Shown in pieces: positions 57,310 to 64,000 of a stretch of DNA of 64,000 bases. The DNA lies in assembly GCA_031315865.1 (NCBI GenBank), contig JALDRJ010000002.1, positions 372,001 through 436,000 of the forward strand. Reading direction: 5' to 3'. The stretch comes from Nitrospirales bacterium. GTDB taxonomy: Bacteria > Nitrospirota > Nitrospiria > Nitrospirales > UBA8639. Numbering within the stretch: position 1 is the stretch's first letter; every line of letters begins with the position of its first letter. The notes under the pieces are model-generated. The model did not search any database. It saw only the letters and a program-made list of their open reading frames with translations, and was not told where the DNA came from. A program made the position numbers and the translations under genes.

Positions 57310-58733
57310 ACGAACGAAGGCTCCTGGCTCAAGTTGGCGACAAGGACATTTCTAGTGTCCTCCGTGATTCGAAAACGATGATCCATTCTATATCCGCCAA
57401 CCCAGACAATTCCCTCAGGAGCCACCAAGAGAGGGATCTGCGAACGTTGAGAACGCGGAACTTTGTTATCCGAAAAAAAGTCTTGAAGCTTTTTACTCTT
57501 ACCTCCCATTCCCAGGGGGAAAAAGCGGTCTCCCGGTCTCCAGCTTCTCAGGGTTAATGAAGGAGTGAATGTGTCCATATCGCACTGCGCCTGCTTGGAC
57601 GCCGGCTCTTGAAAAACGGTGAGGTTCCTGCCAGCCTTCGCTGAAATCTCTAGGGCTTGTCCGGTCAGCGGCCAAACTGTCTTAGACGGAATATTGATGT
57701 CCTGGATGAATGGCTCATTCTCATTCTCATTCCGGGGCTGGCGGTCCTGCTGGTCAACCAGAATATGAATCTGATCATACTCTCGCATCAACACCATCCC
57801 AGAGACCAGCATCTCTGAGCCAGATCGTCCTTCCTCTATAAATTTCAGGATCGTTTCAACAGTTTCAAATCCTGGAAGCATCCAGGATCCCCCGACAAGC
57901 AGAAGTAGACGACGAATGACCCGTCGCCTTAATGCCAAGGGTAGTTCAAGGAAACCCGCCTGATTCATGCTGGTACCTTTCGAGCGTTGATTACGCTGAA
58001 TCTTACCCAAGGCCTCGGTGACAAGTTGTTCAAGGAAACTGTCTTCTTCTTGCACGATTTCGACTTGGCGAGTGAGTGTCCGGACAATATTCGCATTATG
58101 ACTACGAAGCAGCGGCAACACGTTCCGACGGATACGATTCCGCACGTATACAGACTTGGTATTGCTTGAATCCATTCGATAAGACAATCCTCGATTCCCT
58201 AGATAGGACATAAGCTCACTACGGGTCGTCTGTAACAGGGGCCGGATGATATTTGGTTCCCGAATGGTGGGAATTCCCCTCAACCCGCGGGTTCCTGTTC
58301 CCCGAACCATCCACATCACCACGGTTTCCGCTTGATCATCTGCCGTATGTCCAGTGGCAATCCTCTGAGCACCAATCTCCTGGGCGATTGAAGATAAGGC
58401 CCTATACCGTCTATCCCGGGCAGCCGCTTGGAGACTCGACTTGCCAGAACAATACTCCGTGTTGACCGGCAACGTTTTTACCACACACTCTACCTGAAGT
58501 TCACGGCATAGCCTCAACACAAAATCTGCATCTTCGTCTGATTCCCGACCTCGTAAGCCGTGATTGACATGGACCACAGACAATGTGAAGGCCCAGGTTG
58601 CTCTGAGCTGATCAAGCACTGCGAGCAAGGCAACGGAATCAGGGCCACCGGAGACCGACACGACAACCTTGTCCCCACGCCGGAGCATCTGCTTACGGGA
58701 AATAAACTCTTCAATCTGTTCAATGAGGGGCAT
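57306..58733 (-). CDS. tilS: tRNA(Ile)-lysidine synthase
   Basis: A 475-residue PP-loop enzyme: SGGPDSVALL ATP-pyrophosphatase motif, HVNHGLRGRESDEDADF, ATGHTADDQAET and an extended C-terminal domain as in long TilS proteins. It modifies C34 of the minor tRNA-Ile. The C-terminus ends with RNVLVANLSQEPSFV. Confidence 0.96.
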   Translation of the reverse strand: MPLIEQIEEFISRKQMLRRGDKVVVSVSGGPDSVALLAVLDQLRATWAFTLSVVHVNHGLRGRESDEDADFVLRLCRELQVECVVKTLPVNTEYCSGKSSLQAAARDRRYRALSSIAQEIGAQRIATGHTADDQAETVVMWMVRGTGTRGLRGIPTIREPNIIRPLLQTTRSELMSYLGNRGLSYRMDSSNTKSVYVRNRIRRNVLPLLRSHNANIVRTLTRQVEIVQEEDSFLEQLVTEALGKIQRNQRSKGTSMNQAGFLELPLALRRRVIRRLLLLVGGSWMLPGFETVETILKFIEEGRSGSEMLVSGMVLMREYDQIHILVDQQDRQPRNENENEPFIQDINIPSKTVWPLTGQALEISAKAGRNLTVFQEPASKQAQCDMDTFTPSLTLRSWRPGDRFFPLGMGGKSKKLQDFFSDNKVPRSQRSQIPLLVAPEGIVWVGGYRMDHRFRITEDTRNVLVANLSQEPSFV

Positions 58734-58751
58734 GGATGAAGAAATTCGTGA

Positions 58752-59732
58752 TTAACAAATGGGGAAAGGGATTGACTGCAAGGAAGAAGACTGTGATAAG
58801 CGGTGATCCCAGCCTTGCAATAATCGACGGGCCTGGGCCCCATCGCGCTCCATCTGCTGCAGGAGACGTTCGACGTCGGAAAATTGTTGGTCTCCTCGAA
58901 TAAATTCAATAAAGTTCACCTGCACGTGCTGACCATATAAGGATCGTGTTTGATCAAAGAGATGCACTTCAAGCATCCGTTCTCCACCTGAAAAAGTTGG
59001 ACGGCTCCCGATGTACGCAATAGAAGGCCACCACTCACCTGCCACGTACGCCATCGTCGCATAAATTCCGTCAGCGGGCACGACGCGTTGTTGAGCCATT
59101 CGTAAGTTCGCCGTGGGCCATCCTAATTTGCCTCCTCGCTGCTCGCCATGAATCACCGGTCCAGCGAGCGAATAGGGCCGCCCAAGACATTGAGCGGCCA
59201 TCTTCACATGACCTGCTTGAAGCAGCTTGCGAATCCGTGTCGAACTCACGATTTCTCCCTCGATTTGAACTGGGGGAACCGAATGAACTTGAAAATTGGC
59301 TTCACTTCCTAATCGTTCCAAATCGTGGATGTCTCCACTTCGTTTTGTCCCGAACACAAAGTTTTGTCCGACCAATACCTCACGAATCCCCAACCCATCG
59401 CGTAAGATGGTCTTGACAAATTCTTCGGGAGTCAGACTGGCCAACTGCCTGGTAAATTCTAAGATCACGAGTTCCTTGATGCCAAGTCTTTCAAAAAAAT
59501 CGAATTTTTCTGCATTGAGCGTCAAATACTGGAGTGAAACGCCCGGACACAACACCGAGGCCGGGTGTGGATCGAACGTCAGCACCATCGACGTACCGTT
59601 GTGCTGCCTGGCCATAGTGACAACACGTGACAGTAAAGCCTGATGACCAACATGTTGCCCGTCAAAGTTTCCGATCGTGAGGACAGGATGACTCGCATGG
59701 GATGACGTCGGGAGGGTTCGAATGACCTTCAT
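58752..59732 (-). CDS. ribF: Bifunctional riboflavin kinase/FAD synthetase
   Basis: A 326-residue RibF. The adenylyltransferase part has [14 protein letters not shown] and [10 protein letters not shown]; the kinase part has [25 protein letters not shown]. It supplies FMN and FAD, the cofactors of the nqr flavoproteins. Overlaps hemB start by four bases (59729-59732). Confidence 0.97.
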   Translation of the reverse strand: MKVIRTLPTSSHASHPVLTIGNFDGQHVGHQALLSRVVTMARQHNGTSMVLTFDPHPASVLCPGVSLQYLTLNAEKFDFFERLGIKELVILEFTRQLASLTPEEFVKTILRDGLGIREVLVGQNFVFGTKRSGDIHDLERLGSEANFQVHSVPPVQIEGEIVSSTRIRKLLQAGHVKMAAQCLGRPYSLAGPVIHGEQRGGKLGWPTANLRMAQQRVVPADGIYATMAYVAGEWWPSIAYIGSRPTFSGGERMLEVHLFDQTRSLYGQHVQVNFIEFIRGDQQFSDVERLLQQMERDGAQARRLLQGWDHRLSQSSSLQSIPFPIC

Positions 59733-60718
59733 GACAGCCTGTGTTGAAGCAGTCTGGCGGCATCTTTGGCAAAGTATGTCAGGATCATGTCGGCTCCGGC
59801 TCGTTTGATGGACAAGAGTGACTCGAGCATGACCTTTTCTTCATCAATCCAGCCTAACTGGGCGGCCGCCTTAATCATGCTGTACTCTCCACTGACTTGA
59901 TACGCCGCGACAGGAACGGTCACGGCGTCACGAACACTTCGAACGATATCCAAAAACCATGCCGCAGGTTTCACCATCACAATATCGGCTCCCTCATCCA
60001 CGTCCAGTTCCACTTCACGAATCGCCTCTCGCGCGTTTGCCGCATCCATTTGGTACGACCGCCGATCACCAAAGGCCGGAGTCGAATCGGCGGCATCTCG
60101 AAACGGGGCATAGAGATTTGAGGCATACTTCGCCGAGTAGGCCATGATCGGAAGATCCTGGAAGCCTAGCTGATCCAGTTCGTCACGAATTGCACCGACT
60201 CTTCCATCCATCATATCGGAAGGAGCGACAACGTCAACGCCAGCCTCCGCATGAGACCTGGCCATCAGACGAAGGCAACTCAACGTTTCGTCGTTCAGGA
60301 CTTGACCATCCCGTACGATCCCACAATGTCCATGGGAGGTATACTCATCTATGCAGACATCAGTCATCACCAACAAATCGGGCACATTAGCTTTCAAAGA
60401 CCGAACAGCCTGTTGAACCACTCCCTCCTTTTCATAGGCGCTCGTCCCTTGATCATCTTTCCGTTCAGGAATCCCAAAGAGAATGACGGCTGGAATCCCA
60501 AGTTCTTTAGCCTCACGAGCTTCTTGTACCAACAAATCAACGGACCAGCGATACTGACCTGGCATCGAGACGATCGGATCGCGTCGATCTTTTCCAAAGG
60601 TCACAAATAAAGGATACACGAAGTCCTTGGGAGACAGGTCCGTCTCTCGCACCATTTCTCGCAATACGTGATGTTGCCGTAGCCGTCGAAGCCGTTGCCG
60701 AGGAAAACCCATCGTCAC
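59729..60718 (-). CDS. hemB: Delta-aminolevulinic acid dehydratase (porphobilinogen synthase)
   Basis: A 329-residue enzyme of heme synthesis; the Schiff-base lysine lies in MVKPA and the second lysine in YSAKYASN. The zinc-site segment reads D120-V-C122-I-D124-E-Y-T-S-H-G-H-C132-G. The middle Cys of the Zn form (C-x-C...C) is Asp here, between the zinc type (DVCLCEY) and the Mg type (DVALDPY). So a mixed or altered metal site is likely. It is translated with ribF. Confidence 0.96.
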   Translation of the reverse strand: MTMGFPRQRLRRLRQHHVLREMVRETDLSPKDFVYPLFVTFGKDRRDPIVSMPGQYRWSVDLLVQEAREAKELGIPAVILFGIPERKDDQGTSAYEKEGVVQQAVRSLKANVPDLLVMTDVCIDEYTSHGHCGIVRDGQVLNDETLSCLRLMARSHAEAGVDVVAPSDMMDGRVGAIRDELDQLGFQDLPIMAYSAKYASNLYAPFRDAADSTPAFGDRRSYQMDAANAREAIREVELDVDEGADIVMVKPAAWFLDIVRSVRDAVTVPVAAYQVSGEYSMIKAAAQLGWIDEEKVMLESLLSIKRAGADMILTYFAKDAARLLQHRLS

Positions 60719-60808
60719 ACCTACTCATCCACCTGCATACACAAACTTCGCGTTCTTAACGAAAAACCAATACCTCAAATCTCTTAGGAATCAGATGATA
60801 CAGACAGG

Positions 60809-61201
60809 CTATTTTCTTGGAAGATTCGTTAAAAAGACAACCAAATCTCGAACCGAGATCATCCCGACCAGTTCGCCATTTTTCGTCACGCCCAAATGTC
60901 GAATATGCTTTTCAGCCATCAAATCATTGGCATCAAGCAGGGTTTTGTCTCCATCAATCATGAGAAGCGGAGCAGACATGACTTTTTCAACCTCGGTATT
61001 TTCAGGATCTAGCCCCGCCGCCACGATTCGTCGTACGAGATCAGTGTCGGTCAATATCCCAATGATATTATCCTCTCTGGTCACGAATACGCTACCGATT
61101 TCGTTCTCCCGCATCAGTTCCGCAGCTTGACGGACGTTCACATCTCGATCGACTGTCACAAATTTTTCAATCGGCACCATGAATGATTTAACTGGAACCA
61201 T
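60809..61201 (-). CDS. Protein with two CBS domains
   Basis: A 130-residue CBS pair: KFVTVDRDVNVRQAAELM with NIIGILTDTD, then VEKVMSAPLLMIDGDKTLLDANDLM with ELVGMISVRDL. It is between hemB and the cobA/hemD fusion on the same strand; family members sense nucleotides. Whether it regulates heme synthesis is not shown. Confidence 0.9.
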   Translation of the reverse strand: MVPVKSFMVPIEKFVTVDRDVNVRQAAELMRENEIGSVFVTREDNIIGILTDTDLVRRIVAAGLDPENTEVEKVMSAPLLMIDGDKTLLDANDLMAEKHIRHLGVTKNGELVGMISVRDLVVFLTNLPRK

Positions 61202-61292
61202 AGATCAACCCTCCGTCCTAAAAACTCGTCGACTGTCATCAGTAAAAAGAAAAAACAATCACACTATGCAGACCTTACCGCCTGAACGCAAC

Positions 61293-62861
61293 TTACACCG
61301 AACATATATCATGCACCTGATTCGTTTGTTGAGCATGTTCGACGATGGCCTCGGCTAACGCAGGAATCGTATTGGACTTTGCGACAACTCCGACGGATAA
61401 GCCGCACTCACGGGCCGTTTCTGCAGTGATCGGCCCGATACACGCGATCGTCGCGCCTTCCACGAGACGGATTAACGTTTCTTGGTTTTCGAATAGTCCG
61501 CAAAAATTTCGCACCGTCGAAGAACTCGCGAAAGTCAGGTAATGAATGCTCCTTGAGGCCAAGCGATTCTTCAACGTCTCTAGCTGAACAGTGGGTAGAA
61601 CCGCACGATACGTCGTGACGAGATCGACGGAGGCTCCCATTTCTCTTAAGCGTCGCGGAAGGATCTCACGGGCCACTTCTGCTCGTGGGATTAAGATCCG
61701 CTGACCGACGACTCCGGCCTTTTCCATCGAATCAATCACTCCTTCAGCCTGATATTCGTCAGGAACGACATCAGCGAGAATCCCGTAGCGAGCGGCTTCT
61801 TCAGCCGTTCGAGGCCCGATACAACACAAGCGGAGCCCAGCCAGACTGCGGATATCCCGCCCATGATGTTTCAGACGCTCCATAAACGCTCGAACGCCAT
61901 TGACGCTCGTCAATATGAGCCATTGATACGTGGACAGGTTCGCTATGGCGTGATCGACAGGGCTCCAACTTTCAGGTGGCACGATCTCCAACGTCGGACA
62001 TTCTACGGCTTCCGCACCAAAGGCCTCGAGGAGCCGGGAAAATTGAGGCGCTTGATGCTTCGGCCTCGTGACCAAAAGACGTTTTCCAAAAAGTGGACGC
62101 CGCTCAAACCAATTCAATCGATCTCGCAACTCAACGACCCGGCCAATGACGATGGTCGTTGGGGGTTGCACATTCACCGTGTTCGATTTTTCAACGATGT
62201 CGGCAAGTGTTCCCGTCAGGGACTGTTGGCTGAGGTACGTTCCCCAACGAATCAATGCTACAGGCGTCTGAGGATCTTTTCCTTCCGCCAAGAGCTTCTC
62301 GACAATCGTGGGAAGATTCTTCACACCCATTAAAAACACCAGTGTCCCATCAACCGTCGCTAATCGTGGCCATTCAATGACACTTTCTGGTTTAGAAGGA
62401 TCCTCATGCCCCGTCACAAACGTGACGGTTGACGCCAAGGTGCGATGCGTCACGGGAATACCCGCATAGGCGGGAACCGCGACTGCGGACGTGATGCCTG
62501 GAACAACTTCATATGGAATTCCCGCATCGGCCACCACTTCGGCTTCTTCTCCTCCTCGTCCAAAAACGAAGGGATCCCCACCTTTCAGGCGAACGACGCA
62601 TTTCCCTTCCCCCGCTTTCGTCACCAGGAGTTGATTAATCTCATCCTGACTTCTATAGGCCCCTCTTCCCCGTCGTCCCACATAAATCCGCTCAGCTTCG
62701 ATTTGCGCATACTCCAACAGGACCGGATTCGCTAGGTAGTCAAACAACACGACATCCGCCTGTTCCAAGCACGCTTTCCCTTTAAGCGTGAGCAACGCCG
62801 GGTCGCCAGGACCAGCCCCGACAATATACACTTTCCCCATTCGTTTTGGCGTTGATGTCAT
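61293..62861 (-). CDS. cobA/hemD: Fused uroporphyrinogen-III C-methyltransferase/uroporphyrinogen-III synthase
   Basis: A 522-residue fusion. Residues about 8-250 are SUMT (CobA): [28 protein letters not shown]. From about 260 a HemD domain follows ([21 protein letters not shown] and [17 protein letters not shown]). It links heme, siroheme and cobalamin synthesis at uro'gen III. The CobA-HemD fusion is common in this kind of heme cluster. Overlaps hemC by four bases. Confidence 0.97.
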   Translation of the reverse strand: MTSTPKRMGKVYIVGAGPGDPALLTLKGKACLEQADVVLFDYLANPVLLEYAQIEAERIYVGRRGRGAYRSQDEINQLLVTKAGEGKCVVRLKGGDPFVFGRGGEEAEVVADAGIPYEVVPGITSAVAVPAYAGIPVTHRTLASTVTFVTGHEDPSKPESVIEWPRLATVDGTLVFLMGVKNLPTIVEKLLAEGKDPQTPVALIRWGTYLSQQSLTGTLADIVEKSNTVNVQPPTTIVIGRVVELRDRLNWFERRPLFGKRLLVTRPKHQAPQFSRLLEAFGAEAVECPTLEIVPPESWSPVDHAIANLSTYQWLILTSVNGVRAFMERLKHHGRDIRSLAGLRLCCIGPRTAEEAARYGILADVVPDEYQAEGVIDSMEKAGVVGQRILIPRAEVAREILPRRLREMGASVDLVTTYRAVLPTVQLETLKNRLASRSIHYLTFASSSTVRNFCGLFENQETLIRLVEGATIACIGPITAETARECGLSVGVVAKSNTIPALAEAIVEHAQQTNQVHDICSV

Positions 62862-63805
62862 GCTGTTCCGTAAATCTCTTGAAGCACCGGCCTACCACCC
62901 GAATCCAACAAACGTTCAGCCAGTTCCGCCCCAAGTGTCTCTGCTTCATCGAGAGCTCCTCGAATCGTCTCACGAAAGTATCGCTTGCCATCCGTGCTCG
63001 CGATTAACCCCTCCAACAAGATCTGTCCCTCATGAATGACCGCATGACCGGCGATTGGGACTTGGCAACCACCTTCCAACCGAGTAAGGAAGGCACGCTC
63101 GGCGTTGACAGTAACCCTTGTTGCATGGTCTTCCATCTGACGGATCATATCTTTAAGAAAGTGGTCATCTGAACGGCCCTCAAGCCCCAATGCTCCCTGG
63201 CCAATGGCTGGAAGGCTGACCTCCGTCGAAAGATATTCAGAAATTTCCTGACTCCACCCCAATCGTCGAAGGCCCGCAGCCGCCAGCACAATCGCATCAT
63301 ACTGACCCTGTTTGAGTTTTGTCAGTCGTGTATCGAGGTTGCCACGGAGCATGTGGATTGCCAGGTCTTCCCGACGATGCAGAAGTTGAGCTTGCCGCCT
63401 CAAACTGCTCGTCCCAACGGTAGCGCCTTTCGGCAAGGTTTCTAACGACAGACCATCACGACCGATCCACGCATCCCGCGGATCTTCCCGTTTGGGCACA
63501 CAAACGATTTCCAACCCATCGGGTAAGATCGAAGGGACATCTTTCATGCTATGAACCGCCAAGTCAATCTCCCCATTGATCAGCGCTTCTTCGATTTCCT
63601 TCACGAACAAACCCTTTCCACCAATCTTGGCTAAGGGCACATCAAGGATTTTATCTCCGCTGGTTTGAATGCGTTGAAGTTTGATGGATATGTCGGGAGC
63701 GATCTGTTGGAGTTGTTCCTTGACCCACTCTGCCTGCCACAACGCTAATCGACTCCCTCGAGTTCCGATGACGAAGGATGACCGAGACTTATTTGTACTC
63801 TTCAC
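62858..63805 (-). CDS. hemC: Hydroxymethylbilane synthase (porphobilinogen deaminase)
   Basis: A 315-residue HemC: GTRGSRLALWQAEWV, AVHSMKDVPS and GCQVPIAGH, the cysteine (in LEGGCQVPI) anchoring the dipyrromethane cofactor. Preceded by a probable hemA 53 bases away. Confidence 0.97.
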   Translation of the reverse strand: MKSTNKSRSSFVIGTRGSRLALWQAEWVKEQLQQIAPDISIKLQRIQTSGDKILDVPLAKIGGKGLFVKEIEEALINGEIDLAVHSMKDVPSILPDGLEIVCVPKREDPRDAWIGRDGLSLETLPKGATVGTSSLRRQAQLLHRREDLAIHMLRGNLDTRLTKLKQGQYDAIVLAAAGLRRLGWSQEISEYLSTEVSLPAIGQGALGLEGRSDDHFLKDMIRQMEDHATRVTVNAERAFLTRLEGGCQVPIAGHAVIHEGQILLEGLIASTDGKRYFRETIRGALDEAETLGAELAERLLDSGGRPVLQEIYGTA

Positions 63806-63858
63806 GACAATTCCTGACGAACGACAACAACGACTCCATCACATTCCTTGACTCATGA

Positions 63859-64000
63859 TTACTCATGAGTGTCCAACGAATCATTACTTTGGCAGGTTTT
63901 GGGCTCACGATTTACAGAATGATCCACCCCTGTCGAGCTGTGAGGGACATCGGCTTCTGTTAAATCGAAAAACCGACGCGCCGCCTCGATGAACGCAAAG
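63859..64000 (-). CDS. hemA: Probable glutamyl-tRNA reductase, C-terminal fragment
   Basis: An open minus-strand frame from the window edge to a TAA at 63861-63859, about 46 residues. It begins AFIEAARRFFDL, which resembles the LxxLRRLFDL C-terminus of HemA, and position upstream of hemC fits. The rest (SSTGVDHSVN...) has no motif. ACTCATGAGT (63861-63870) is a perfect palindrome overlapping the stop. The call depends on sequence beyond the window. Confidence 0.5.
   Translation of the reverse strand, partial: FAFIEAARRFFDLTEADVPHSSTGVDHSVNREPKTCQSNDSLDTHE

Noticed and set aside
1-64000. CRISPR array, prophage or insertion sequence
   Set aside because: No regularly spaced direct repeats, integrase, transposase or phage structural gene was seen.

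Overview
The window is a dense, mostly minus-strand stretch of bacterial chromosome at roughly 50% GC. It has one tRNA, no rRNA, no CRISPR array and no recognisable insertion sequence or prophage. Gene content suggests a Gram-negative-type, respiring, heme-making bacterium: c-type cytochrome, lipoproteins, a complete Na+-translocating NADH:quinone reductase (Na+-NQR), and a heme/siroheme cluster. Conserved blocks (tilS-hpt-ftsH-folP-glmM, yicC-gmk-rpoZ-coaBC, hemA-hemC-cobA/hemD-hemB) are of the sort seen in Nitrospirota and Deltaproteobacteria-like genomes. My best guess is a marine Nitrospira-like organism, but this is inference from gene repertoire, not a phylogenetic result.

Layout. 1-2.9 kb: 3' part of a SNF2-family helicase gene. 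3.3-9.7 kb: an accessory operon on the minus strand that looks like a biosynthetic route for an aminoethylphosphonate head group put onto a lipid or other acceptor. It encodes a split ThDP-dependent phosphonopyruvate/sulfopyruvate-type decarboxylase (two subunits), a PhnW-like aminotransferase, a PntC-like cytidylyltransferase, a CDP-alcohol phosphatidyltransferase with a degenerate nucleotidyltransferase domain, and a YbhN/LPG-synthase-type membrane protein. No PEP mutase gene is in the window. 9.8-24.6 kb: a mosaic of single housekeeping or stress genes (queF, DegT aminotransferase, small membrane proteins, inositol-monophosphatase family, TauE, parvulin, B12-type radical SAM, receiver protein, RlmL-type methyltransferase, a cysteine-less IscA-like protein, hydroxyacid dehydrogenase, Ca/Na antiporter, TPR protein, SprT-like, tadA, lipoprotein) ending at a tRNA-Ser(CGA).

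25.0-32.8 kb: nqrABCDEF followed by the two maturation genes apbE (flavin transferase) and nqrM, all on the minus strand with overlaps or very short gaps, so a self-contained sodium-pump operon. 33.0-42.3 kb: coaBC, rpoZ, gmk, yicC, nth, hflX, tsaD and, after a strong hairpin, clpC. 42.6-49.9 kb: mostly plus-strand genes: nadK, an ArsC-like reductase, a cytochrome c, and an unusual 1233-residue fusion of a YyaL/SSP411-type thioredoxin-domain protein with a complete aldo/keto reductase. A zinc-ribbon protein and a C-terminal J-domain protein lie between them on the other strand. 49.9-58.7 kb: comEC, glmM, folP, ftsH, hpt, tilS. 58.7-64.0 kb: ribF, hemB, a CBS-domain protein, fused cobA/hemD, hemC and the end of a probable hemA.

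The most interesting element is the phosphonate-type operon at 3.9-9.6 kb with its own leader containing a terminator-like hairpin and a TGTACA inverted repeat. Second is the YyaL-aldo/keto reductase fusion; then the cysteine-free IscA-like protein and the mixed metal site of HemB.
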